Part shown: in pieces, positions 18,864 to 27,020 of the stretch
Numbering within the stretch: the first letter of the stretch is position 1
Layout: each line of letters starts with the position of its first letter
NCBI RefSeq assembly: GCF_049257235.1
Contig: NZ_JBMMUF010000006.1
Location: forward strand, 198,384-262,383
Length of the DNA: 64,000 bases
Direction: 5' to 3'
From: Pseudoalteromonas sp049257235
GTDB lineage: Bacteria; Pseudomonadota; Gammaproteobacteria; Enterobacterales; Alteromonadaceae
The notes under the pieces: model-generated
Seen by the model: only the letters and a program-made list of their open reading frames with translations
Told to the model about the DNA's origin: nothing
Databases searched by the model: none
Program-made: the position numbers and the translations under genes

Positions 18864-19097
18864 TTAAGCAGCGAACAATAGGTATAGACCGATACCTACA
18901 CCGATCATCGCGATAGCATCGATAAGACCAGCTACGATGAACATTTTAACTTGTAGTTGAGGTGCAAGCTCAGGTTGACGAGCAGCTGACTCTAGGAATT
19001 TACCACCTAGGTTACCGAAACCGATAGCAGTACCAAGGGCACCAAAACCGATAAGTAGGGCAACAGCGATATATTTAAGGCCTAGTACGATTTCCAT
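18864..19097 (-). CDS. atpE: Fo ATP synthase subunit c (ring proteolipid)
   Basis: 77 residues from the ATG at 19097, which follows a GGAGA site; an upstream in-frame TTG (19109) is a less likely start. Two membrane helices are joined by the polar loop RQPEL. The ion-carrying acid is D60 in AGLIDAIAMIG. The surrounding residues lack the Gln and Glu-Thr/Ser pattern of sodium-binding c subunits, so a proton-driven ring is expected. Confidence 0.97.
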   Translation of the reverse strand: MEIVLGLKYIAVALLIGFGALGTAIGFGNLGGKFLESAARQPELAPQLQVKMFIVAGLIDAIAMIGVGIGLYLLFAA

Positions 19098-19163
19098 TAT
19101 TGTCTCCAATATATTTGTAAATGATTAAAGTTAAAGTTAAAAAATCTTTTTTTGAGCCGGTTC

Positions 19164-19994
19164 TTAATGGTTGTCTTCAGACGCCATGCTCAGGTATACA
19201 ATTGTTAGCATCATGAAAATGAATGCTTGCAACACGATTACCAGGATGTGGAATACTGCCCATACAAAATGCAGAGGTAACTGGAACAAGCCAATTGCTG
19301 CAATTAGGATGAAGATCAGTTCACCAGCATAAAGGTTACCGAATAGACGTAAGCCCAATGAAACCGGTTTCGCAATCAGAGTTACGAACTCTAGAACGAA
19401 GTTGACCGGAATAAATAGAGCTTGAACAACCATGTTTTTAGAGCTGAATGGGTGAAGCGTTAGCTCCTTGATAAAGCCCATTAAACCCTTAACACGAATC
19501 GAGTAGAAGATAATAAGCATGAACACACCGATACCTAGCGCTAGCGTCAGGTTAAGGTCAGTGGTTGGTACTACCTTCATGTAAACATCGTGAGAACTTT
19601 CAACAGCACCTGATAGTACGCCGATTTGACCTGCAAGCGTAGGAAGGAAATCAACAGGGATCAAGTCCATTAAGTTCATAAGGAAAACCCAAACGAAAAT
19701 CGTTAGAGCTAGAGGAGCGATTAGTCGACTTTTACCGTGGAAGGTGTCTTTCACGTTTTGATCAACGAATTCTACGACCATCTCGATAAAGCACTGAAAC
19801 TTTCCAGGAACGCCAAGCGTTGCTTTATTAGCAGCGCGCTTAAAGATCCATAAGAAAATCAGTCCTAGACCGATAGACCATGCGAGGGTGTCTACATTCA
19901 GCTTCCAAAACCAACCATCGCCAATACTGACTTGACCGTTAGTTAAATGGTGCTGGATGTAACCCGTTAAGGTAAGTTCTTCACCTGCAGCCAT
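19164..19994 (-). CDS. atpB: Fo ATP synthase subunit a
   Basis: 276 residues with several membrane helices. The key arginine lies in LGLRLFGNLYAGELIF, the helix that faces the c ring and forms the proton half-channels. The N-terminus (EELTLTGYIQHHLTNGQ) is typical of gammaproteobacteria. ATG at 19994, 15 bp after atpI. Confidence 0.98.
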   Translation of the reverse strand: MAAGEELTLTGYIQHHLTNGQVSIGDGWFWKLNVDTLAWSIGLGLIFLWIFKRAANKATLGVPGKFQCFIEMVVEFVDQNVKDTFHGKSRLIAPLALTIFVWVFLMNLMDLIPVDFLPTLAGQIGVLSGAVESSHDVYMKVVPTTDLNLTLALGIGVFMLIIFYSIRVKGLMGFIKELTLHPFSSKNMVVQALFIPVNFVLEFVTLIAKPVSLGLRLFGNLYAGELIFILIAAIGLFQLPLHFVWAVFHILVIVLQAFIFMMLTIVYLSMASEDNH

Positions 19995-20009
19995 GTTTTA
20001 TCCCAAAAG

Positions 20010-20390
20010 TTAATGATTAAAAAAAATCGGCGCCAACCATTGTACGAACGTCACTAATATAAAACTCACAAAAAAAGGTAATGCGATTACCGGATAAAGC
20101 TTAAATATTAGTGCGAACAAAAAAATCGTTAGCAAAAATTTTAATCCGTTGCCTCTTTTAAACGAGGCATACACTTGTTTGGCTTTACTTGCGCCGACAT
20201 ATCGAAACGCATAAAAAGCAAACAAAAAATTGGGGAGTACCGCCACCAGTCCACCAGCAAGCGCTGATAACGCGGCATCTACTTCCCAACCAACTAAAAC
20301 TATTACTGCAACTACTAGTGCTACTCCACCCTGAAAAAGAACGCCTTTTAGTGCGGCGCGGCGATACGGGCCTGCTAACTTCTGCGTCAC
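20010..20390 (-). CDS. atpI: ATP synthase accessory protein AtpI
   Basis: 126 residues with four predicted membrane segments, GTG start at 20390 (VTQKLAGPYRRAALKG). AtpI-family proteins help assemble or stabilise the c ring and may take part in Mg2+ uptake; they are not essential for activity. It is the first gene of the operon, about 50 bp downstream of a strong promoter. A different frame starting at 20397 overlaps it and is not coding. Confidence 0.9.
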   Translation of the reverse strand: MTQKLAGPYRRAALKGVLFQGGVALVVAVIVLVGWEVDAALSALAGGLVAVLPNFLFAFYAFRYVGASKAKQVYASFKRGNGLKFLLTIFLFALIFKLYPVIALPFFVSFILVTFVQWLAPIFFNH

Positions 20391-20443
20391 TTTTCATTAA
20401 CCTTAATAACGTTAATTTTTACTAGGGTGCTAAAACTGGCGAA

Positions 20444-20471
20444 ATTATACTTATTTCTAGCCATTTTGCAA
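20444..20471 (-). promoter_or_regulatory. Probable sigma-70 promoter of the atp operon
   Basis: On the minus strand TTGCAA (20466-20471) and a perfect TATAAT (20444-20449) are spaced by 16 bp. Transcription would begin near 20437, leaving a leader of about 45 bases before atpI. Confidence 0.75.
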
Positions 20472-20501
20472 CTTGAGTGAGATGAAATAAGGGCAATTTC
20501 A

Positions 20502-20519
20502 CCCCCGATAATACGGGGG
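20502..20519 (-). terminator. G/C hairpin after parB, possible weak terminator
   Basis: CCCCCG-ATAATA-CGGGGG is a perfect 6-bp stem 12 bp after the parB stop. There is no T run on either side, so it is at best an imperfect terminator or an RNA 3' stabiliser. Confidence 0.4.
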
Positions 20520-20530
20520 CGGAAAGGGAT

Positions 20531-21442
20531 TTAAGACGACTGATTTAACTGTGGGTCGATACGCTCAAGAATACCTTCAAGCTCGTCTAAATTTGTATAA
20601 GAAATCACCAACTTACCTTTACCCTTCTGGTTATAGTTGATTTCTACCTTAGCGCCTAAGTTATCTTGGAGCTTTTGCTCTAACTGTTTGACGTCAGGGT
20701 CTTTTTCTTTCTTTTGTGGCTGTTCTGCTGGCTCTAGGATAGAACGCACTAACTTTTCCGTTTCACGTACGGTCAAAGCCTTGGCAACCGCAGTTCGTGC
20801 TGCTTCCGATTGCAATTCACCTGACAGCGCAAGTAGACAACGCGCATGACCCATTTCGATATCACCATGTTCTAACATGATTTTTACATCGTCATTGAGG
20901 TTGTTCAGACGCAATAAGTTCGTTACGGTCGTACGTGACTTACCAACGGCATCAGCTACTTGCTGGTGAGTAAGTGCGAACTCTTCAATTAAGCGCTCCA
21001 GCGCAATGGCTTCTTCCATTGCGTTAAGATCTTCACGTTGGATATTCTCAATAAGCGCAATGGCCACCGCAGCTTCATCAGGAACGTCTTTGATTAAGCA
21101 GGGTACAACATCTAATTTAGCTAATTGCGCTGCGCGCCAACGGCGTTCACCCGCGATAATTTCATATTTATTTTCGTCAACTTGACGTACCACGATAGGT
21201 TGAATAATGCCTTGCGCACGGATTGAACTGGCGAGCTCTTCCAATGCATCTTCAGACATGTCTTTACGTGGCTGGTATTTACCTGGTTGTAAAAACTCAA
21301 TAGGTAGCTTTTGTAACTCGCCTTTTACAGCGGTTTCACTGGGTCCATCTTCGCTGATTTGAGCAGATGATTGCGCAGCAGGCTTGGATGACGTGAGTAG
21401 GGCATCAAGGCCCCTTCCTAATCCACGTTTTTTAGCAGACAT
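20531..21442 (-). CDS. parB: Chromosome partition protein ParB (parS-binding CTPase)
   Basis: 303 residues. It starts with KKRGLGRGLDALL, has the N-terminal CTP-binding region with IIAGERRWRAAQLAKLD (GERR motif about residue 100), then the IENIQREDLNAMEEA box, a helix-turn-helix (VADAVGKSRTTVTNLLRL) and a C-terminal dimerisation domain. ParB loads at parS sites, slides on DNA as a clamp and, with ParA, moves origin regions apart. Candidate parS sites are seen in recF in this window. It is 21 bp after parA. Confidence 0.97.
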   Translation of the reverse strand: MSAKKRGLGRGLDALLTSSKPAAQSSAQISEDGPSETAVKGELQKLPIEFLQPGKYQPRKDMSEDALEELASSIRAQGIIQPIVVRQVDENKYEIIAGERRWRAAQLAKLDVVPCLIKDVPDEAAVAIALIENIQREDLNAMEEAIALERLIEEFALTHQQVADAVGKSRTTVTNLLRLNNLNDDVKIMLEHGDIEMGHARCLLALSGELQSEAARTAVAKALTVRETEKLVRSILEPAEQPQKKEKDPDVKQLEQKLQDNLGAKVEINYNQKGKGKLVISYTNLDELEGILERIDPQLNQSS

Positions 21443-21463
21443 TGATTTGCTTACCTCTAAGAT

Positions 21464-22249
21464 TTAGGCGACTGCAGGTGTTTGTTTTTCTTTTCTGCGC
21501 AGTATTTCACCCGCTAAAGCCAAATAAGCTTTAGCTCCTGCAGAGGCTCTATCGTAATACATTGCCGGGGCACCAAAACTCGGTGCTTCTGCGAGACGAA
21601 CATTGCGCGGAATAACAGTTCGGTAGACCTTATCGCCAAAATGTTGTTTGAGTTGTTCAGATACATCATTGGCGAGGCGGTTACGCGGATCGTACATGGT
21701 TCGCAAAATGCCTTCAATCTGTAATTTTGGATTTACCAATTGTGCCAGCTGCTCGATGGTGCCCATCAATGCGGTAATCCCTTCAAGTGCATAGTACTCA
21801 CATTGCATAGGTACCAGCACTGAATCTGCTGCTGCCATCGCATTCACGGTAAGCATATTGAGTGAAGGAGGACAGTCGATAAAGATATACTCGTATTGCG
21901 GTAAAATGTTCTCAAGTGAATTACGTAAGCGCACCTCTCGTGCGAACAACTCCATTAACTTCACTTCTGCCGCAGTCACGTCGCCATTGGCTGCAATGAG
22001 ATGATATTCACCAGACGTTTGCGTGATGATCACCTCTTCGAATGGTTTTTCTTCAATGAGTAGGTCATAAACTGTGGCAACGTCGTCATATTTATCAACG
22101 CCGCTACCCATGGTGGCATTGCCTTGAGGATCAAGGTCAATCAATAACACTTTGCGTTTGGTCGCAGCCATTGAGGCCGCCAAATTCACGGCAGTGGTGG
22201 TTTTACCCACGCCCCCTTTTTGATTTGCAATTGCAATGACTTTAGCCAC
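21464..22249 (-). CDS. parA: Chromosome partition ATPase ParA (Soj family)
   Basis: 261 residues, GTG start at 22249 after GAGGATC. A deviant Walker A KGGVGKTTTAVNLA lies at residues 11-24, the Walker B region is LLIDLDPQGNAT, and YEYIFIDCPPSL follows. It is a nucleoid-bound ATPase that drives ParB-parS segregation. It lies between rsmG and parB, the usual order near gammaproteobacterial origins. Confidence 0.97.
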   Translation of the reverse strand: MAKVIAIANQKGGVGKTTTAVNLAASMAATKRKVLLIDLDPQGNATMGSGVDKYDDVATVYDLLIEEKPFEEVIITQTSGEYHLIAANGDVTAAEVKLMELFAREVRLRNSLENILPQYEYIFIDCPPSLNMLTVNAMAAADSVLVPMQCEYYALEGITALMGTIEQLAQLVNPKLQIEGILRTMYDPRNRLANDVSEQLKQHFGDKVYRTVIPRNVRLAEAPSFGAPAMYYDRASAGAKAYLALAGEILRRKEKQTPAVA

Positions 22250-22265
22250 GGTGATCCTCTGCCAA

Positions 22266-22886
22266 TTAATCTTTTTTTAGAATTATAAGATGGCGTTCGC
22301 CTTCTAATTCAGGCACTGACAACTCAACATTTTGCTCAAAGCTAAATCCATCAGGTAAATTTGCTAACTCCTGCTCTGGATATTGACCTTTAAGCGCCAC
22401 GAAGCGGCCGTCCTGATCAATTAAATGCGCGCACCAATGCAACATATCATCAATTGAGGCAAATGCGCGAGATAGCACACCATCTAATTTAACACTTGGC
22501 TGATATTCTTCAACTCGACTCTGCACAGGCGTGACATTTTTTAAGCCAAGTTCATGTTTTACCTGCTTTAAGAATGTAACACGTTTACCCAAACTATCGA
22601 GCAAAACGAACTGGGTATCTGGCAGTGCAATGGCGAGCACCATACCCGGTAAGCCAGGGCCTGTGCCAACATCAATGTAGTTGCTGCCTTTGAGGTGTTC
22701 AGCAACCACTAAAGAGTCCATGATGTGCTTTACCAGCATGTCTTTAGGATCACGCACAGAGGTGAGGTTATAGGCTTTGTTCCATTTATCCAACAAAGCC
22801 ACATAAGCAAGCAACTGTTCAATTTGTTGCTCACTTAGAGAAATGCTGGCCTTGGCCAGCAATTGTTTAAATTTATTTTCTAACAC
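22266..22886 (-). CDS. rsmG: 16S rRNA (guanine-527-N7) methyltransferase RsmG
   Basis: 206 residues, GTG start at 22886. The SAM-binding motif is YIDVGTGPGLPGMVLAI; YNLTSVRDPKDMLVKHIMDSL and SRAFASIDDMLHWC are typical of RsmG (GidB). It methylates G527 of 16S rRNA. It overlaps nothing and is 12 bp downstream of mnmG, the classical gidA-gidB pairing. Confidence 0.97.
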   Translation of the reverse strand: MLENKFKQLLAKASISLSEQQIEQLLAYVALLDKWNKAYNLTSVRDPKDMLVKHIMDSLVVAEHLKGSNYIDVGTGPGLPGMVLAIALPDTQFVLLDSLGKRVTFLKQVKHELGLKNVTPVQSRVEEYQPSVKLDGVLSRAFASIDDMLHWCAHLIDQDGRFVALKGQYPEQELANLPDGFSFEQNVELSVPELEGERHLIILKKD

Positions 22887-22898
22887 GCTTGCTCTTGA

Positions 22899-24788
22899 TT
22901 ACGCCGATTTGCGTAACATTCCTTGCTTCTTGAGATACACCAATAATAGCGAAATCGCCGCAGGAGTAATACCAGAAATACGCGAAGCCTGACCAATTGT
23001 ATCTGGACGAGCATCTGTCAGCTTGGCCACTACCTCATTTGATAATCCTGATACTTGAGAATAATCAAATTCTTTTGGCAATAGCGTTTGTTCATGACGC
23101 ATCTGCTTTGAGATCTCGTCCTGCTGACGTGCGATATATCCTGCATATTTGGTCTGAATAGCAACCTGCTCTAACGCCGCATCGTTATTTGAAGGTGACT
23201 CAAGTCCTTCGATAGCGTAAAGATCTTTATGGTCAATTTCAGGACGACGGATCAAATCTTCCAAACTTGCTTCGCGAGTTAGTGGTGTTTTCAGTAAATC
23301 GTTTACAGCATTAAGCGCTGGATGATCTTTGTGGATCCATGTAGAACGAATACGCTGAGATTCTTGCTCCATCACTTCAAGCTTTTCATTGAATGCGCTC
23401 CAGCGCTCATCACACACTAGACCTAACTCACGACCTTTAGCCGTTAAACGCAGATCCGCGTTGTCTTCACGAAGAAGCAAACGATATTCAGCACGCGATG
23501 TGAACATACGATATGGTTCTTTTGTACCAAGAGTTGCAAGATCGTCAATCAACACACCTGTATATGCCTCGTCACGACGAGGTGTCCAAGAGTCCTTTCC
23601 TTGTACTTGCAGAGCTGCATTCATACCTGCGATAAGCCCTTGTGCGCCCGCTTCTTCATAACCTGTAGTACCATTGATTTGACCAGCAAAGAATAAGCCA
23701 TTAATAAATTTGGTTTCTAGAGATGGTTTTAGATCACGTGGATCGAAGAAATCATACTCAATGGCATAACCAGGACGACAGATATGAGCATTCTCAAAAC
23801 CAGTGATACTGCGCACAATCTCCATTTGCACATCAAATGGAAGGCTTGTTGAGATCCCATTTGGATATAATTCGTATGACGTTAAGCCTTCTGGCTCCAC
23901 AAAGATTTGGTGCTTATCTTTGTCAGCAAAACGCACAATCTTATCTTCAATAGAAGGGCAATAACGTGGACCAATACCCTCGATAACACCTGAATACATA
24001 GGTGAACGATGTAAATTGTTATTGATGATCTCGTGCGTTTTCTCATTGGTATACGTGATGTAACACGGAATTTGTTGTGGGTGATCTTCCACTTTACCCA
24101 TGAATGAAAACACCGGTGTTGGTGTATCACCTGGTTGTGTTTGCATCTTTGAAAAATCAACGGTGCGCGCATCGATACGCGGTGGTGTGCCCGTTTTTAG
24201 GCGATCAACACGAAATGGTAACTCACGTAAACGCTGTGCCAATGCAATTGATGGCGGATCACCAGCACGGCCGCCTTTGAAGTTTTCTAACCCTATATGG
24301 ATCTGGCCACCTAAGAAGGTACCTACCGTCAATACAACGCTGTTGGCGCTGAACTTAAGGCCCATTTGTGTAACGACACCTTTGACTGTTTCACCTTCAA
24401 CGATGAGATCATCACACGATTGCTGGAAGATCTTAAGATTTTCTTGGCGCTGCAAAATGGCTTGAATTTCAGCTTTGTATAAAGCGCGATCCGCTTGAGC
24501 ACGGGTAGCTCGTACAGCAGGACCTTTCGATGAATTAAGAGTGCGGAACTGAATGCCGCCTTTGTCGATCGCTTTGGCCATAGCACCACCAAGCGCATCG
24601 ATCTCCTTCACCAAGTGACCTTTGCCAATGCCGCCGATTGCAGGGTTACAAGACATTTGCCCTAACGTATCCATGTTATGAGTCAACAAAAGGGTATTCA
24701 TACCCATACGTGCAGAAGCTAAGGCTGCTTCAGTTCCAGCATGACCGCCGCCTACAACAATGACATCAAAATGTTCATGGAAGATCAT
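22899..24788 (-). CDS. mnmG: tRNA uridine-34 carboxymethylaminomethyl synthase subunit MnmG
   Basis: 629 residues, the same as E. coli. FAD-binding Rossmann motif VIVVGGGHAGTEAALASARMG is at the N-terminus. SCNPAIGGIGKGHLVKEIDALGG, RTLNSSKGPAVRATRAQADR and GLFFAGQINGTTGYEEA are hallmark segments. With MnmE it modifies the wobble uridine of several tRNAs. It borders oriC directly, as in enterobacteria and vibrios; its transcription runs away from the origin. Confidence 0.98.
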   Translation of the reverse strand: MIFHEHFDVIVVGGGHAGTEAALASARMGMNTLLLTHNMDTLGQMSCNPAIGGIGKGHLVKEIDALGGAMAKAIDKGGIQFRTLNSSKGPAVRATRAQADRALYKAEIQAILQRQENLKIFQQSCDDLIVEGETVKGVVTQMGLKFSANSVVLTVGTFLGGQIHIGLENFKGGRAGDPPSIALAQRLRELPFRVDRLKTGTPPRIDARTVDFSKMQTQPGDTPTPVFSFMGKVEDHPQQIPCYITYTNEKTHEIINNNLHRSPMYSGVIEGIGPRYCPSIEDKIVRFADKDKHQIFVEPEGLTSYELYPNGISTSLPFDVQMEIVRSITGFENAHICRPGYAIEYDFFDPRDLKPSLETKFINGLFFAGQINGTTGYEEAGAQGLIAGMNAALQVQGKDSWTPRRDEAYTGVLIDDLATLGTKEPYRMFTSRAEYRLLLREDNADLRLTAKGRELGLVCDERWSAFNEKLEVMEQESQRIRSTWIHKDHPALNAVNDLLKTPLTREASLEDLIRRPEIDHKDLYAIEGLESPSNNDAALEQVAIQTKYAGYIARQQDEISKQMRHEQTLLPKEFDYSQVSGLSNEVVAKLTDARPDTIGQASRISGITPAAISLLLVYLKKQGMLRKSA

Positions 24789-24876
24789 TAAACGTTTTCC
24801 TACAACCGGTGAAATTCAAAAGGGCGGCTATTTTACCTAGAAATTGAGGGAAGGGAAACGGTTAAATAGTACTCAA

Positions 24877-25197
24877 GATCCAAAAGGTGATCTTATATAA
24901 AATAAAGGATCTTTAAAGAGATCTTTTATTAGATCTACTATTAGGATCACACCTTTCTGTTGATAACCGTTAAAAGTATATATATTTCATAACATTAAGC
25001 GATCTCTACACCTGTAGATATGATCGGATCTAAGGGCGTACAACCTCTGATCAATTCGGTGTTTTATACACAAGCAATATCGGGTTAGATCTTATCAAGT
25101 GCATAATCATAGGTGAGATCAAAGGATACTAAGCTTTTATCCACAATTCGATCTAAGTTTTTTATAATTTGTGAATAACTATTGAGTAAGACCGATC
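24877..25197. other. oriC: Chromosomal replication origin oriC
   Basis: The 390-bp gap between mnmG and mioC holds 14 GATC sites between 24877 and 25197, where about one is expected by chance. Three tandem A+T-rich units begin with GATCT at 24908, 24920 and 24932 (12, 12 and 13 bp), matching the unwinding 13-mers of E. coli. DnaA boxes: TTATCCACA (25137-25145), TTATACACA (25064-25072), TGTGAATAA on the other strand (25170-25178) and a weaker TGTTGATAA (24958-24966) directly beside the 13-mers, in the place of E. coli R1. The dense Dam sites fit SeqA sequestration. The order of 13-mers, R1-like, central and R4-like boxes follows E. coli oriC. Confidence 0.93.
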
Positions 25198-25643
25198 TCG
25201 TTCTTTTCCAAACAATGCACCAATTTAGGCAGCCAAGCTTCAGCTGTATCTTCGGGTAATTCACTATCAAGCACATCTATCTCTAAGTGAGGTAGTAACT
25301 GCTTTGCTCCTTTACTGACGAGCAAGTTTACTAGGTTCTTGGCTGCAAAGTTAAAGGTGTCATAGCTTGAGTCGCCAATGCCGATCACTGCAAATTGAAC
25401 CGACTCAAGTGATACTTGCGTTGCTACTTGATCAATAAACGCGACTAAATTGTCTGGGTAATCACCTGCGCCATGCGTTGACGTGCATACAAGCCAAACC
25501 GCATCTTTATTGATGTCATTAAGATCGGGTTGCTCATGAAGTTGGCTATCTATTGCGTGATCTTTTAGTAGATTGCTAACGTGTTCGGCAACATATTCTG
25601 TGCCGCCCATTTGGCTGCCAATGATGATTTCAACGTGATTCAT
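25179..25643 (-). CDS. mioC: Flavodoxin-like protein MioC
   Basis: 154 residues of flavodoxin fold: VEIIIGSQMGGTEYVAEHV (FMN phosphate loop), STHGAGDYPDNLVAF, and VIGIGDSSYDTFNFAAKN. In E. coli MioC is an FMN protein linked to biotin synthase activity, and its gene adjoins oriC. Transcription here runs toward and into the origin, as in E. coli, where it can affect initiation. Its stop codon is next to the last DnaA box. Confidence 0.93.
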   Translation of the reverse strand: MNHVEIIIGSQMGGTEYVAEHVSNLLKDHAIDSQLHEQPDLNDINKDAVWLVCTSTHGAGDYPDNLVAFIDQVATQVSLESVQFAVIGIGDSSYDTFNFAAKNLVNLLVSKGAKQLLPHLEIDVLDSELPEDTAEAWLPKLVHCLEKNEIGLTQ

Positions 25644-25954
25644 AGTAGTGTGATGCAGTAATAATTGCGGCTCATGATACCCGATCTGTGATTATGCTCA
25701 ATCGATCTTACTCGCTGTGTATCACTTTATGTTCATTAGTCTGTTTAAAAAGTTTTTAATAAACTGATTATAAATGATTTTTTGATATTTTATCTTGTTG
25801 ATAAATCGTCGATAAGCTTAGGTTAAAATGCTAAGCCCGTTCATCATATTGGGTGTTTTACGGACGTTTATTCGTAAAAGTTGGGTTGTGCATGAAATGC
25901 ATGTGGATAATGATCATATGTGCAGAAAATTGTGTTTAATTTAGATCTTAAAAA

Positions 25955-25987
25955 GTGTTTTTATAGATCTAAAATATCTATAAACAC
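25955..25987. repeat. A+T-rich inverted repeat near oriC
   Basis: GTGTTTTTATAGAT (25955-25968) and ATCTATAAACAC (25976-25987) form a 12-bp stem with one bulged T and a 7-base loop. There is no T run, so it is not an obvious terminator; each arm could be an operator half-site. Confidence 0.55.
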
Positions 25988-26027
25988 GGCGTTTTTTATA
26001 CGTTTGGCGTTTTCATAGTCAAAAATT

Positions 26028-26072
26028 ACAGCGGATCATGCGTTTTTGTGAGTAAAAATCATGATCCGCTGT
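26028..26072 (-). terminator. Long hairpin after the PEP mutase-like gene
   Basis: Perfect 13-bp inverted repeat ACAGCGGATCATG / CATGATCCGCTGT around a 19-base centre that can add a five-pair A/T stem. On the minus strand it is followed by TAATTTTTG, five bases after the gene's stop, so it probably terminates that transcript. Confidence 0.6.
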
Positions 26073-26076
26073 GTTG

Positions 26077-26874
26077 TTAGGCTGAAATAAAACGGGTTTG
26101 TACGGTATTTTCAAATAAAAAGCTGAGGTTTTGTGAGTGATTGATCGCCTCAGCACTTAATTCAAGTTGTGTTAGGAGATGATCACTCAGGGCATTTCCC
26201 GTTGAAACACGTTTTATTCCAAGGTGTTTGAACTGCTCTAAGTCGCAAAATTGTGGTAACACCATGACATTGATGGGGATTGTCATTGCTTGGGCTAACT
26301 CTTTAAGGACAGCGGGATCCGTTAATCCCGGTATAAAGAAGCAATCTGCTCCGGCCTCTTGATAAGCTTTGGCACGAGTAAGCAATTGTGGCGTATGCCA
26401 ATTTTCTTGGAAGCACAGATCACATCGCGCATTAATAAAAAAATCAGCAAAACCATGATCCCTAAGCGCATTTTTCAATGTTTTTAATAGCGTTGTATGC
26501 TCCTCTATGCCTCTTAATGCATTCGCTGAGCTCGGTTTATCTTCGATGTTGATGCCCGCAACTCCAAGCGTTGCCAATGCTAGAACATTATTAATAATCT
26601 CATTGTGACTAAGGCTATAACCGGCTTCGATATCAACGCTCAAGGGAATGTTGATCACTTTTAAAATGGCTTTTACGACATTGTATACCTGCTCGAATGT
26701 GAGTTGTTCGCCATCCACCAGCCCTTGATGATTGGACATTCCCCAGCTTGTAGTTGCCACTGCGTGCGCCCCTGATTGTTCAATCACCAAAGCGGATAAG
26801 GGATCCCAACAGTTCGCTATCAATAACGGCTGAGATTGTTCATGTAATTCTCTAAATAGACGTGAAGATGACAT
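26077..26874 (-). CDS. Isocitrate lyase/phosphoenolpyruvate mutase family protein
   Basis: 265 residues. LLIANCWDPLSALVIEQSGAHAVATTSWG at the N-terminus, LSVDIEAGY, VAGINIEDKPSS and FFINARCDL are the conserved strands and metal-binding acidic residues (D/E in DIEAGY and NIED) of the PEP mutase/isocitrate lyase superfamily. Members cleave or form C-C or C-P bonds next to a carboxylate; the substrate of this small subgroup is not known to me. It stands alone between the mioC upstream region and mnmE, with its own terminator. Confident at family level only. Confidence 0.87.
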   Translation of the reverse strand: MSSSRLFRELHEQSQPLLIANCWDPLSALVIEQSGAHAVATTSWGMSNHQGLVDGEQLTFEQVYNVVKAILKVINIPLSVDIEAGYSLSHNEIINNVLALATLGVAGINIEDKPSSANALRGIEEHTTLLKTLKNALRDHGFADFFINARCDLCFQENWHTPQLLTRAKAYQEAGADCFFIPGLTDPAVLKELAQAMTIPINVMVLPQFCDLEQFKHLGIKRVSTGNALSDHLLTQLELSAEAINHSQNLSFLFENTVQTRFISA

Positions 26875-26980
26875 TTGAAATCCTTACTAATAAATGAGCA
26901 TTTACTGTAAGAGATTGATTTAACCTAGGCTGGCCGTATTCATCACTGAATAGGGATAAAAGGAAATATTATTGGTTAGT

Positions 26981-27009
26981 AAAAACAAAGCCCACACATT
27001 GTGGGCTTT
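26981..27009 (-). terminator. Terminator of the rpmH-mnmE operon
   Basis: 9-bp stem AAAGCCCAC / GTGGGCTTT with loop ACATT, 12 bp after the mnmE stop. The minus-strand transcript ends in TTTGTTTTT. Confidence 0.88.
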
Positions 27010-27020
27010 TTGGATGCGTT

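Larger units (their letters stand above)
25644..26076. promoter_or_regulatory. mioC upstream region with DnaA boxes, GATC sites and inverted repeats
   Basis: No gene is visible in these 433 bp. The region contains a perfect DnaA box TGTGGATAA (25902-25910, other strand), a weaker TGTTGATAA (25796-25804), GATC sites at 25683, 25703, 25912, 25944, 25966, 26034 and 26063, and two inverted repeats (25955-25987; 26028-26072). It must carry the mioC promoter. In E. coli mioC transcription is also controlled by an upstream DnaA box. Confidence 0.6.

Noticed and set aside
23728..23742. GATCACGTGGATC palindrome inside mnmG as a parS site
   Set aside because: Only the central CACGTGG matches; both outer half-sites differ at several positions.
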